Assembly: GCF_041380235.1 (NCBI RefSeq)
Contig: NZ_JBGIYY010000004.1
Location: 62,001 to 126,000, forward strand
Source: Glaciecola sp041380235
GTDB taxonomy: Bacteria > Pseudomonadota > Gammaproteobacteria > Enterobacterales > Alteromonadaceae
DNA length: 64,000 bases
Reading direction: 5' to 3'
Positions 32,623 to 41,843 of this stretch are shown here, piece after piece (position 1 is the stretch's first letter; each line of letters opens with the position of its first letter). The position numbers and the translations under genes are program-made. The notes under the pieces were generated by a model. The model was not told the DNA's origin and did not search any database. It was given only the letters and a program-made list of their open reading frames with translations.

Positions 32623-33552
32623 ATGACGCAACCACAAAAAGGTATTTGCGCCGAACCCAATCTACACGCTCAGTATTTACTCTTCAATGTCGTAGACGAT
32701 GACATGAGCGCAGTGCGGGCAAAACTGGCAGCGTGCTTAGATCTGTTCGACCACTTTGACGAAGAGCACTATGAAGCTATGGTATCAGGCGTGGTGGGCG
32801 TGGGTAGCAACTTTTGGTCTGAACTTTATCCTGGTAACAGTCCACGCGCGTTAGCGCCATTTCCTGATATGCAGTCAGATGACCGTTGCGCCCCTGTAAT
32901 TCCTTGCGACCTTTTCGTGCAAATACGTGCAGATAGGCTCGATATCTGTCATGCCCTTGGTATCGAAGTAATGGAGCTGATGCGTTTGCATACCGAATTG
33001 GTCGAGCAAATTCGGGCATTTCGATATTTAGATGGCCGTGACTTAAACGGCTTTATTATTACCGAAGATAATCCTCGCGGCATGAAAAAGTTTGAAATCT
33101 CCACCGTTGGTGATGACGACCCTGATTTTGCGGGAGGCAGTTATGTTCACGTGCAGCGTTATCGGCATGATATGACCCGTTGGCATGCTTTGTCAGAAAA
33201 ACGTCAAGAAGACATTATCGGCAAAACTAAAGAGCACAATCTGCCGGTGGTCGATTCTGGTTTGTCGTCCCATGCATTTAGAACAAAAATAACAGGGGCA
33301 AATGGAGAATTTCCAATTTTGTTAAATCAAAGCATGCCATATGGCAATATGAGTGTTCAGGGCTTATATTTTGTGAGCTGTTCGAGTCACCCCAATGCCT
33401 TTAAGAATTTGCTTCATAGCCGCATCTACGGTGACCAAAATGGGCATTACGATCGTTTACTTGATTACTCAAATGCAGAGACCGGTGCCGCGTTTTTTGC
33501 GCCATCTATTCAGTTTATAAAGGCTCAAGCCTTAGAAAGTGAAAGTCTATAG
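32623..33552 (+). CDS. DyP-type haem peroxidase, cytoplasmic (YfeX-like)
   Basis: The 309-residue protein follows the dye-decolorising peroxidase pattern: VSGVVGVGSNFW near residue 55 and the distal aspartate in YLDGRD (Asp137). GGSYVHVQRYRHDMTRWHAL follows, then the likely proximal haem ligand His217 in SSHAFRT and a C-terminal FVSCSSHPNAFKNLL. There is no signal peptide, which suits the cytoplasmic YfeX group. At the place where the catalytic distal arginine is expected (R before QSxPYG), this protein has Asn235 (NQSMPYG). That could reduce classical peroxidase activity. It lies 35 bases after ggt. The substrate is unknown. Confidence 0.85.
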   Translation: MTQPQKGICAEPNLHAQYLLFNVVDDDMSAVRAKLAACLDLFDHFDEEHYEAMVSGVVGVGSNFWSELYPGNSPRALAPFPDMQSDDRCAPVIPCDLFVQIRADRLDICHALGIEVMELMRLHTELVEQIRAFRYLDGRDLNGFIITEDNPRGMKKFEISTVGDDDPDFAGGSYVHVQRYRHDMTRWHALSEKRQEDIIGKTKEHNLPVVDSGLSSHAFRTKITGANGEFPILLNQSMPYGNMSVQGLYFVSCSSHPNAFKNLLHSRIYGDQNGHYDRLLDYSNAETGAAFFAPSIQFIKAQALESESL

Positions 33553-33565
33553 AGCAAAGTCGCGT

Positions 33566-34612
33566 TTAGAGCTGGACGTGTCCATCCCAATGTTTATCGT
33601 CTAGAGCACGCTGGCAAAAGCTGATGTGATGATCAATTGCTAGGTCGTCGGTGAAAGACACTTTGCAGCTTTCAAAATGCTTTAGCGCATCTTCAAATGC
33701 GCCATTTTCACGTAGCTTAATTCCTTCTAAAATAGCGTTTGCGGCCAACAGCTTTTGGGCTTTGATTTCCTCGCTTAAGTGTGACAACACCTCTACCACT
33801 GGGACACTGACTGACTTACCTTTAAAGCGAATATTATCGAGCAGGCGGTAAACCACATCCACTTTTTTCCCGGCTAGCAGTAATGTACTTTCACTGGCAA
33901 GAATATCGGCATTAAAGTAAGGACAAAGACTTTCTATCCGTTGAGCGACATTTACGGTATCGCCAATCACCGTTGTGTCCATGCGATCATCAGAGCCTAT
34001 GGTGCCTAATACGACGGGACCAAAATGAATGCCAATGCCGTTTCGCACCGCAGGATAGTGGCTATTGGCGCGGTGGCTATTGTATAAGCGTAACGCCGTT
34101 TGTATCTCAAGAGCTGCGTTGACGGCGTCTGCTGCCTTGTCATGATCTTCACCCTGAGGACTATCAAACAATGCCATAATGGCATCGCCGATAAACTTAT
34201 CAATAAAGCCGTTGTTATGGTGTATCGGAGCATTCATTCGTAAAAAGTAAGAGTTTAGAAAATGCATAAGCTCTTGTGGCAGCATTTGTTCCGACAAGCT
34301 TGTAAAGCCGCGCAGATCGCAAAATAACACAGTAACTTTATCTTCATCGGCGCGGCCAAGCTCTAGGCTATGGGTACCAGATTTTGCAAAGTGCTCCACA
34401 AACTGACGGGGCACAAATTTTTGAAAAGTTTGATGCAGTTGCATAGCTTCATCGGCTTTCGCTTCGATAGTTGCATTCATCATCGCTTGGCGTTTTTTAA
34501 AAGCCGCCTTTAAACTCAAATCTGCGCTTTGCGCGTTGCTCAATGAACGCAGCCACAAGATGGTGATCACTAGCGCATATAGGACCACTAGAGCAAGTAT
34601 TATTTCGAGCAA
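33566..34612 (-). CDS. Membrane-anchored class III adenylate/guanylate cyclase
   Basis: The 348-residue protein has one N-terminal membrane helix (residues of about 2-22) and a short coiled linker. A class III cyclase catalytic domain covers about residues 85-265, with VTVLFCDLRGFTSLSEQ and NGFIDKFIGDAIMALF (the two metal-binding Asp regions) and TTVIGDTVNVAQRIESL. The C-terminal 70 residues resemble a short helical repeat. It probably makes cAMP from ATP at the inner membrane face; GTP use cannot be excluded. The start is TTG, nine bases after AAGGA. It is convergent with the DyP gene and lies 21 bases downstream of hemL on the same strand. Confidence 0.87.
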   Translation of the reverse strand: MLEIILALVVLYALVITILWLRSLSNAQSADLSLKAAFKKRQAMMNATIEAKADEAMQLHQTFQKFVPRQFVEHFAKSGTHSLELGRADEDKVTVLFCDLRGFTSLSEQMLPQELMHFLNSYFLRMNAPIHHNNGFIDKFIGDAIMALFDSPQGEDHDKAADAVNAALEIQTALRLYNSHRANSHYPAVRNGIGIHFGPVVLGTIGSDDRMDTTVIGDTVNVAQRIESLCPYFNADILASESTLLLAGKKVDVVYRLLDNIRFKGKSVSVPVVEVLSHLSEEIKAQKLLAANAILEGIKLRENGAFEDALKHFESCKVSFTDDLAIDHHISFCQRALDDKHWDGHVQL

Positions 34613-34633
34613 ATCAACTTATCCTTTCAGCAT

Positions 34634-35920
34634 TTATTTATCGATCGATGCAAATGCTTTATCTGCTGCGGCCAAAGTATCAGCGACAATTTGCGCGGTA
34701 TGCGCTTTTGAAACAAAACCCGCCTCGTATGAAGCAGGGGCTAAATATACACCATTGTCGAGCATAGCGTGGTAAAACTGATTGAATTGCTTGGTGTTGC
34801 AGTTGATTGCCTGTTGATAGTTTGTCACTTTTTCGACGTCGGTAAAAAATATCCCAAACATACTTCCGGCCACGTTGATGGTCATGTCAACGCCATGTTT
34901 ATGTGCTAGCTCTTTGATACCCTCAGCAATCAAACGAGTATTTTCAAAAATTGAGTCATAAAAGCCATCCACCGTAATCTGCTTCAAAGCGGCAAGACCC
35001 GCGGCCATAGCAACAGGGTTACCCGATAGCGTACCGGCTTGATATATTGGCCCAGTAGGCGCGATATGCGTGAGAATTTTACGTTTCCCGCCAAAAGCAC
35101 CGACGGGCATTCCGCCGCCAATCACTTTACCTAAACATGTAAGATCAGGAATAACATTGTAGCGCTCTTGTGCGCCGCCTCTAGAGACTCTGAAGCCTGT
35201 CATGACTTCGTCAAAAATTAGAACGGAGTTGTAATTATCACAAATCGCTCGCAAGCCTTCTAAAAAACCGTCAACTGGCGGAATGCAGTTCATGTTGCCG
35301 GCCACTGGCTCAACAATGATGCATGAGATATCGCTACCGTGCTCATCAAAGGCTGCTTGTACAGACGCTAAGTTGTTGAATTCAACAGTTAGGGTGTGTT
35401 TTGCAAAATCGTCAGGTACCCCAGGCGAGCTAGGCACACCGAGGGTGAGGGCACCGCTACCGGCTTTGACCAATAGTGAGTCGGCGTGGCCATGATAACA
35501 ACCTTCAAACTTTAGAATTTTGTCTTTACCGGTGTAGCCTCGAGCCAAGCGAATAGCGCTCATGGTAGCTTCAGTGCCAGAGTTTACCATTCTCACCATT
35601 TCCATCGATGGTACAACGGACGAGACCAATTCTGCCATTTCTATTTCTGCCTCGGTAGGCGCGCCATAGCTTAAACCGAACTCAGACGCATCGATAACGG
35701 CTTGGCGAATCTGAGGATTGTTATGGCCCAGCACCATTGGCCCCCAAGACTGGATATAGTCGATATAGCGATTGCCATCGACGTCCCACATATATGGGCC
35801 GTCGGTACGTTGAATAAATCTTGGTGTACCGCCAACCGCTTTGAAAGCCCGGACAGGAGAATTCACGCCGCCGGGGATAGTTTTTTGGGCGCGTTCAAAT
35901 AAAATTTCAGATTTGGTCAT
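34634..35920 (-). CDS. hemL: Glutamate-1-semialdehyde 2,1-aminomutase
   Basis: HemL converts glutamate-1-semialdehyde to 5-aminolevulinate in the C5 haem pathway. Starting at ATG 35920 gives MTKSEILFERAQKTIPGGVN, the family N-terminus, and 428 residues, close to the E. coli length. Features are MVNSGTEATMSAIRLARGYT, EPVAGNMNCIPP, IFDEVMTGFRVSRGG and the PLP lysine in LGKVIGGGMPVGAFGG. Upstream in-frame starts would add an unsupported extension. PyrB is encoded just upstream on the same strand, 31 bases away, so the two may share a transcript, although their pathways differ. Confidence 0.96.
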   Translation of the reverse strand: MTKSEILFERAQKTIPGGVNSPVRAFKAVGGTPRFIQRTDGPYMWDVDGNRYIDYIQSWGPMVLGHNNPQIRQAVIDASEFGLSYGAPTEAEIEMAELVSSVVPSMEMVRMVNSGTEATMSAIRLARGYTGKDKILKFEGCYHGHADSLLVKAGSGALTLGVPSSPGVPDDFAKHTLTVEFNNLASVQAAFDEHGSDISCIIVEPVAGNMNCIPPVDGFLEGLRAICDNYNSVLIFDEVMTGFRVSRGGAQERYNVIPDLTCLGKVIGGGMPVGAFGGKRKILTHIAPTGPIYQAGTLSGNPVAMAAGLAALKQITVDGFYDSIFENTRLIAEGIKELAHKHGVDMTINVAGSMFGIFFTDVEKVTNYQQAINCNTKQFNQFYHAMLDNGVYLAPASYEAGFVSKAHTAQIVADTLAAADKAFASIDK

Positions 35921-35951
35921 AGAGTCATTATCCATAGGAAGAGAGTTATTC

Positions 35952-36977
35952 TTATTGCTGATTACTTTTATTGGTAAACCAATGCACAGGACGGTCAAAG
36001 TCGCTGACTTTATCGGCTACGCCAAGGGTTAAGGCAAACAATGCCATTCTTACCAATACGCCATTATCGGTCTGCCTAAAAATAGCGAGATTAGGATGCA
36101 TGTTTAAATCGTTATCGAGTTCATTTGCCTCGATGCGCGAATCTCTGGGTAAGGGGTGCATTATTACGGTCTGAGATTTAAAGTGCTGAGTATAAATTTG
36201 CTGATTTAAGCGAAATTTCCCGCGGTATTTATTGGCTTCATCTTGCGACGGGAAACGCTCCTCTTGGATACGGGTTTGATAGCAGATGTCGGCCTCAACA
36301 ATGCCTTCTAGTTGATCGGTAATAATCAGTTCGTGACCGGCATCCGTTATTGTGTCGCAAACACTTGTGGGCATTGACAGCTCAGTGGGAGAAATTAACG
36401 TGAATTTCACCCGCTTGAATAAGCTCAGCATTTTCGCTAATGAATGCACAGTGCGACCAAATTTCAAGTCACCAATCATAGCGATGTGCAGATCATCTAT
36501 ATTTGCGCCCTGAGATATACGTTCTTTAGCGATGGTATATAGGTCAAGTAGCGCCTGAGTAGGATGCTCGTTGGCGCCGTCGCCACCGTTTATTACAGGA
36601 ACGCGGCTACCCAAAGCAAATTCTGCAACAGAGCCTGCCTGTGGATGACGCATGGCAATAATGTCGCTATAGCCACTGAGCACTCTGGCGGTATCGTAGA
36701 GTGACTCACCTTTTGCTAGGGCTGAATTGCTCATACCGGTTGTTTCGCGTACCTCACCGCCGAGTAGGTTAAAAGCGGTGCCAAAACTGACTCGCGTGCG
36801 GGTGCTGGCTTCAAAAAATAGATTACCTAAAATTGCGCCATCAAGCACCTGTGTTCGCTTTTGCCGTTTGGCGTAGGGCAGCATGTTGTCGGCAACACGG
36901 AACACGTGTTCAACTGCATCTCGTTCAAATTGATTAACACTTAAAATATGTTGTCCGGTAAAGGCTGACATAGGCAT
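35952..36977 (-). CDS. pyrB: Aspartate carbamoyltransferase, catalytic subunit
   Basis: PyrB condenses carbamoyl phosphate with aspartate to start pyrimidine synthesis. The 341-residue protein shows the carbamoyl-phosphate loop FFEASTRTRVSFGTAF, GGEVRETTGMSNSALAKGES (the 80s-type loop) and NGGDGANEHPTQALLDLYT. GDLKFGRTVHSL and MHPLPRDSRIEANELDND also match. It is somewhat longer than E. coli PyrB (about 310). No pyrI regulatory gene follows. The ATG pair at its start (MPM) has no clear ribosome-binding site. No attenuator-like hairpin was found in front of it. Confidence 0.95.
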   Translation of the reverse strand: MPMSAFTGQHILSVNQFERDAVEHVFRVADNMLPYAKRQKRTQVLDGAILGNLFFEASTRTRVSFGTAFNLLGGEVRETTGMSNSALAKGESLYDTARVLSGYSDIIAMRHPQAGSVAEFALGSRVPVINGGDGANEHPTQALLDLYTIAKERISQGANIDDLHIAMIGDLKFGRTVHSLAKMLSLFKRVKFTLISPTELSMPTSVCDTITDAGHELIITDQLEGIVEADICYQTRIQEERFPSQDEANKYRGKFRLNQQIYTQHFKSQTVIMHPLPRDSRIEANELDNDLNMHPNLAIFRQTDNGVLVRMALFALTLGVADKVSDFDRPVHWFTNKSNQQ

Positions 36978-37392
36978 AGATTGCTTGGATTAATTGTGCT
37001 GCGCAGTGTAGCAAATTTTGTTGGCAAGGTACGAACATTCGCTTGCTTGAAACAGAGAATATCCCAATATTTTTTGGCATTGTGTTCACTAATCAAGACG
37101 GTTTTAATTCGCATTAAATATGTTTAGTACAAGGTTTACATCGTAAAAAGTTCAAGTGTACAAAGAATAGTGCAGTAAGTTGATATGCAAAAAATAAGCA
37201 ACATGAGAAAAATTTAACATTAATAGACTAGACAGTCTAGTATTTATATTCTAGCATTGCTGAAAGATGATAATCGACGAGCAAAATGTTCGTAATAACA
37301 AAAACGATTGTTAGTCGAGGGCTAAGCATTTTGCATAGCTCGTTAATTATTATATTAAAGATGCTGTCCACTCACAGGCAAGGAAAAACAAG
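36978..37392. other. Divergent intergenic region between pyrB and the efflux genes
   Basis: This 415-base region has no convincing coding frame. Its main structure is a 15-base palindrome at 37227-37241. The rest is AT-rich and must contain the pyrB promoter on the minus strand and the efflux promoter on the plus strand. I see no tRNA or terminator. Confidence 0.6.
37227..37241. promoter_or_regulatory. TetR-type palindromic operator upstream of the RND pump
   Basis: ACTAGAC-A-GTCTAGT is a perfect inverted repeat with a single central base. It lies about 150 bases before the efflux adaptor start, followed by a TATTTATATT stretch. TetR-family repressors of RND pumps commonly bind such sites; no repressor gene is adjacent. 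Confidence 0.6.
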
Positions 37393-38589
37393 ATGTCAAG
37401 CAACACCCAGATTCAGTACAACAGGGGTAAATGGTTACTCTTGTTGATATCATCGCTGTGCTTTTTGTTGCTGGCGCTATTGATGATCCTGTCGGGAAAT
37501 TCAGGTGGCCAAGCTTATGCGCAATCTGAGCTATTTGTGATTCAAAACGCAAAGGTCGAGGTCCTACCCGTTAGTATTCAGGAAAACTTCCAACGTCAGC
37601 GTATTGTCTACGGTAGAGTTGAATCTGCCAAACGAACTAATGTTGGCTTTGAGCTTTCTGGTATTTTGCAGCGTTTAGATGTTTCAGAGGGCGATACCGT
37701 CCAGCAGGGAAAGCCGCTAGCGACCCTCGATTTATCTCGTTTGAATGCTCGAGAAAATGAATTGATAGCTGCTCTCAACAGAGCGCAAGCCGATGCGCGT
37801 CTTGCGCAAATATCCTTGCAGCGAGTATCAGAATTGGTTAAGGCAAAACTAGCCCCCCAGCAAGGCTTAGATGAGGCAAAAGCGTCAGTAGAAGCGGCGC
37901 AAGCCTTTGTCAGCGAAGTAGATGCTAGGTTAGAAAGCCTGCGAGTTGAAAAACAAAAATCGACGTTACTTGCACCATTTGATGCACAAGTGATCACTCA
38001 ACTGATTGATCAGGGCACCGTTGTTACTATCGGTGAGCCGGTCTTTACATTGATATCGATAAACCGTTTAGAGGCACGTTTTGGTCTGCCAGAAAATATT
38101 GCTTTTGGGCTGCGCCTCGGTGAGCAGCATCAAATTAGTCTTGGTAAAACGGTCTTTACAGGTACGGTTCAATCAATAGCAAAACAACGTACTTTAACCA
38201 CGCGAACTATTGATGCGGTATTCTCAATCGACCGTGAGGCTCTTTTGCCAGAGCAATTGACAGCATTAGTCAGTGGTGATCTTGTGAATATCAGTGTCGA
38301 TCTTACTGTCAATAAAAAAGGGGCATGGATACCGCTTAGCGCGCTTTCAAATGGTGTGCGCGGACTATGGACTGTGCTGGTATATGACGGTAATGAGGGC
38401 AAATTGCTTGCTCGTACGGTCGCGGTTGAACATTTAGACGCAGAGCGTGCATATGTATCTGGCGCTATACGTCAAGGTGAACAAGTGGTTGTCAACGGTA
38501 CGCATCGCTTTACGCCCGGTCAAGCCGTCAATCAGGTTGAGCAGATTGATGCATTAGATATTGCATCCATTTCGACGAAAGGCTTATAG
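37393..38589 (+). CDS. RND efflux periplasmic adaptor (membrane fusion protein)
   Basis: The 398-residue protein has an N-terminal membrane helix (LLLLISSLCFLLLALLMIL). Adaptor domains follow: a barrel-sandwich strand VGFELSGILQRLDVSEGDTV, an alpha-hairpin of about residues 115-185 and LLAPFDAQVITQLIDQGTVV. A beta-barrel and a membrane-proximal domain complete the order typical of HlyD/AcrA-type proteins. It connects the inner-membrane pump encoded two bases downstream to an outer-membrane channel. No TolC gene is in the window. An AAGGA site precedes the start. The substrate is unknown. Confidence 0.9.
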   Translation: MSSNTQIQYNRGKWLLLLISSLCFLLLALLMILSGNSGGQAYAQSELFVIQNAKVEVLPVSIQENFQRQRIVYGRVESAKRTNVGFELSGILQRLDVSEGDTVQQGKPLATLDLSRLNARENELIAALNRAQADARLAQISLQRVSELVKAKLAPQQGLDEAKASVEAAQAFVSEVDARLESLRVEKQKSTLLAPFDAQVITQLIDQGTVVTIGEPVFTLISINRLEARFGLPENIAFGLRLGEQHQISLGKTVFTGTVQSIAKQRTLTTRTIDAVFSIDREALLPEQLTALVSGDLVNISVDLTVNKKGAWIPLSALSNGVRGLWTVLVYDGNEGKLLARTVAVEHLDAERAYVSGAIRQGEQVVVNGTHRFTPGQAVNQVEQIDALDIASISTKGL

Positions 38590-38591
38590 CT

Positions 38592-41500
38592 ATGAGTCAC
38601 TTGCAAGAGGGCTTGGATCCGCCCAATCCTCAAGAGCGTCCACCTTGGTATACGGCTTTCTTTCGCAAAGGTCACTTACTGGCCTTGAGTATCATAATTA
38701 TTTTGGTCGCGGGACTGTCAGCTATTCAGAGCTTACCAAGGCTTGAAGATCCACGCATTGATTTGCGTAATGTCATAGTGCTAACTAGCTTTCCAGGTGC
38801 ATCAGCTGAGCGAGTCGAAGCCTTAGTGACCGATGTCTTAGAGGATGAACTGCGACAGCTTTTTGAAATAAAAGAAATTAACTCCACTTCAAAAGCAGGT
38901 TTTTCGTCTATTTCAGTGGAGCTACTTGATACCTTTGATAATAGTAACAACCAGCAGGTGTTTGCAAAAATCCGCGATGCGCTTAATGATGCCTCTGCGC
39001 GATTTCCCGCAGGTGTATTGCCGCCCATTTTAGAAGATAAGCGCGGTGCGTCAGCCTTTACAGTCCTCTTCGCAATCTCTCCAGCGGTGCCCGAGAACAC
39101 TGCACTTAGTCAAACTGGGCGAATGGCTCAAGAGTTTGCGGACAGTTTGCGCAATGTGCCGGGCACAGAGCTTGTGCGCATTTATGGTGAGCCGCAAGAA
39201 GAAATTACGGTTACCATAAATGCCCAGCAGCTTGCTTTAGCTGGCATGAGTTTAGAACAGGTCAGTCAGCGCATTCAAGCTGCTGATGCAAAGCTACCTG
39301 CGGGCGTGCTCTATAACGCGGCTAGAGATCTAAGAGTGCAAGTTGCAGAGCCCCTTGAATCGGTATCAGTCGTTTCAAATACGCCGCTAGTGAGTAATCA
39401 TGGTAATTATTTGCGTCTAGGCGACATCGCTGACGTTATGCGCACTGAACAAAGCCCCGCTCGCGAGATTGCATTGATTGACGGTCAGCGTACTATATTC
39501 GTGGCCGTGCGCATGCAGACGACCGTTAGAGTGGACCAATGGACGGAAGCAATCTTAGGTAAAGCACAGGCCTTTAATCAGACTTTTGCGGGCAGCGTGA
39601 GTGCTGATGTGGTGTTTGAACAGAACAAATACACCGAGCAGCGTTTGTCAGAGCTTAGCAGTAACTTGATGCTTGGCTCTGTCGTAGTCATGTTGGTTGT
39701 ATTGTTTTTTATGGGAGCAAAAGCCGCTTGGATTGTTGGGCTAGCGTTACCACTGTGCGCTGCATTTGCGATTTTTAGTCTGAGTTTCTTTAATCAACAA
39801 ATTCATCAGATGTCGATCTTCGGCATTATTATCGCCATTGGATTGTTGATTGATAACGCGATTGTGATCACCGACGAAATCCGTCTGAATTTATTGAATC
39901 TGTCTATGAGTCGCCTGCAAGTGTTGCAAAAAAGTATTCAGCATTTATTCTCGCCGCTTTTAGCTTCGACCTTGACGACTATTTTAGGCTTTATGCCAGT
40001 CTTTCTATTAGCCGGCAACATAGGTGATTTTATAGGCGGTATTGCAATTAGCGTAGTGATGGCCTTAGTTGGGTCCTTAGCTATTTCTCTGACTATCATT
40101 GCCGCATTAGCCGCTCGCTATTTGCCAAGAGACAGCAAGCCAGAACATTCTTGGTATCGACGAGGCTTTCAATTGCCATCGGTGTCACAAGCGTTTGAAC
40201 GGCTGTTGGCAAAAACTATCAACAAACCAATGCTTGTTCTACCGATAATAAGCGCCGTATGCTTTAGTGGCTTTATGCTTTCATCGACATTAGAAAATGT
40301 GTTTTTCCCCAGTGCCGACAGAGATCAATTTGAGATGTATGTTTATATGCCAAGCGGCACCGGTATCGAAAAAACCTATGCGGTGACTCAAGAAATTGAT
40401 GAATACTTGCGTGAAAATGACAGCATAAAACAATTGACGTGGATGATCGGCGGATCCACTCCTTCTATCTATTACAATCAGGTCATGACCCGAGACAATA
40501 GCGCCGAGTTTGCTAACGCGGTATTTACCACCGATAGCGTTGCCGCCGCCGATAGCTTGGTTCGTCGCCTGCACTTTGATGTGCAAGACCGTTTCCCTGA
40601 AGCAAAAATTGTGGTGCGTAAATTTGGTCAGGGGCCACCCATAGCATCGCCAATTGAGGTGGATATCTTTGGTCCAGATTTAGCAGTGCTAGACCAGTTA
40701 GGTCAGCAAGTTCGTTTGGCAATGGCAAGCATTGAAGGAATCACACAATCGACCGCTTCGATTAGCATGAATGAGGCTCAATTAAAATTTCATGTTTCTG
40801 AAAATGATACCTATTTGGCGCAGCTTTCCCTCAATGAAATTGCCACGCAGTTGCAGACGGCCTTATCTGGCAGTACTGGTGGTTCGGTGCTCGAAGGTAC
40901 CGAGGAAATGCCTGTTCGAGTGCGCATTGACAACCAACAGCGTAGCAGCTTAAGTGCCCTTGAAGCACTGCCTTTGATCAACAGTCAAATATCACAAACT
41001 GGGCCGCTCGGCGTAGCCAGTATCGGACATTTTGAGCTACAGCCGAGTATAAGCGGCATTACGCGGACGAACGGTGAGCGCCTTAACAAAGTGCAGGCAT
41101 ACCTGCTCCCAGGTGTCCCTGCGGTAACTGCAAGCGAGAAACTTCGAGTTGCGCTTAACGAAGGCAAGCTAGTGCTGCCGCAAGGCTATCGATTGAAAAT
41201 GGCCGGAGACGCAGATGAACAACAGCAAGCATTAGGGCAGCTTGCCACCTATGCGCCAGTGTTGCTGGTGTTGATGATCACTGCCCTTATTTTAAGTTTT
41301 TCGAGCGTTCGTTTTGCTGGCGTGATTGCGATTGTGGCCATTTTGTCGGTGGGGCTTGGTTTCTTCAGTTTATGGCTATCGGGTTTGCCAGTGGGGTTTA
41401 ATCCTTTGCTAGGCAGCGCAGGTTTAATTGGCGTGGCGATCAATGGCTCAATTGTGGTTATTGCCTCCATTGCAAGTAATGCAGAAGCGATGCGCGGAAA

Positions 41501-41756
41501 TGCCGCTGCGATTGTTGAAGAGACAATGAGCTGTAGCAGGCATATTTTATCGACGACCTTCACCACAGTGGGCGGCTTAATTCCTTTGCTGCTCTTCAGT
41601 GAAGGAAGTTTCTGGCCACCCCTAGCCGTGGTTATTGCTGGCGGTGTAGGCTTTTCTGTTATACTTTCACTGTTATTCACGCCAACAATAGTGGCAACTC
41701 TATGTCGACTTCGCGAAAAACGCAGAGCTTTTATGCTAAGGGCTTTAAAAAATTAA
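38592..41756 (+). CDS. RND efflux pump, inner-membrane subunit
   Basis: The 1054-residue protein has the size and topology of the AcrB superfamily: one N-terminal helix, a large periplasmic loop with FPGASAERVEALVTDVLEDE, helices 2-6, a second periplasmic loop from about residue 550 and helices 8-12. Helix 4 carries GLLIDNAIVI in place of the AcrB DD pair, and helix 10 has GVAINGSIVV without the AcrB lysine, as seen in several non-AcrB RND groups. It should export a substrate using the proton gradient, in a tripartite complex with the upstream adaptor. It is separated from the adaptor by two bases. The substrate class cannot be told from sequence alone. Confidence 0.9.
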   Translation: MSHLQEGLDPPNPQERPPWYTAFFRKGHLLALSIIIILVAGLSAIQSLPRLEDPRIDLRNVIVLTSFPGASAERVEALVTDVLEDELRQLFEIKEINSTSKAGFSSISVELLDTFDNSNNQQVFAKIRDALNDASARFPAGVLPPILEDKRGASAFTVLFAISPAVPENTALSQTGRMAQEFADSLRNVPGTELVRIYGEPQEEITVTINAQQLALAGMSLEQVSQRIQAADAKLPAGVLYNAARDLRVQVAEPLESVSVVSNTPLVSNHGNYLRLGDIADVMRTEQSPAREIALIDGQRTIFVAVRMQTTVRVDQWTEAILGKAQAFNQTFAGSVSADVVFEQNKYTEQRLSELSSNLMLGSVVVMLVVLFFMGAKAAWIVGLALPLCAAFAIFSLSFFNQQIHQMSIFGIIIAIGLLIDNAIVITDEIRLNLLNLSMSRLQVLQKSIQHLFSPLLASTLTTILGFMPVFLLAGNIGDFIGGIAISVVMALVGSLAISLTIIAALAARYLPRDSKPEHSWYRRGFQLPSVSQAFERLLAKTINKPMLVLPIISAVCFSGFMLSSTLENVFFPSADRDQFEMYVYMPSGTGIEKTYAVTQEIDEYLRENDSIKQLTWMIGGSTPSIYYNQVMTRDNSAEFANAVFTTDSVAAADSLVRRLHFDVQDRFPEAKIVVRKFGQGPPIASPIEVDIFGPDLAVLDQLGQQVRLAMASIEGITQSTASISMNEAQLKFHVSENDTYLAQLSLNEIATQLQTALSGSTGGSVLEGTEEMPVRVRIDNQQRSSLSALEALPLINSQISQTGPLGVASIGHFELQPSISGITRTNGERLNKVQAYLLPGVPAVTASEKLRVALNEGKLVLPQGYRLKMAGDADEQQQALGQLATYAPVLLVLMITALILSFSSVRFAGVIAIVAILSVGLGFFSLWLSGLPVGFNPLLGSAGLIGVAINGSIVVIASIASNAEAMRGNAAAIVEETMSCSRHILSTTFTTVGGLIPLLLFSEGSFWPPLAVVIAGGVGFSVILSLLFTPTIVATLCRLREKRRAFMLRALKN

Positions 41757-41843
41757 GCGATTGGTGGCATACCGATTGTGCTTTTTGCCGGCAAACGCGG
41801 TATATCATCATATGGGCTATTTTGATGATGGTGTTTTATTTTT

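Noticed and set aside
37393..41756. Assignment of the RND pair to heavy-metal efflux
   Set aside because: Helix 4 reads GLLIDNAIVI and no metal-binding motifs or metal genes are nearby, so a substrate class cannot be given.
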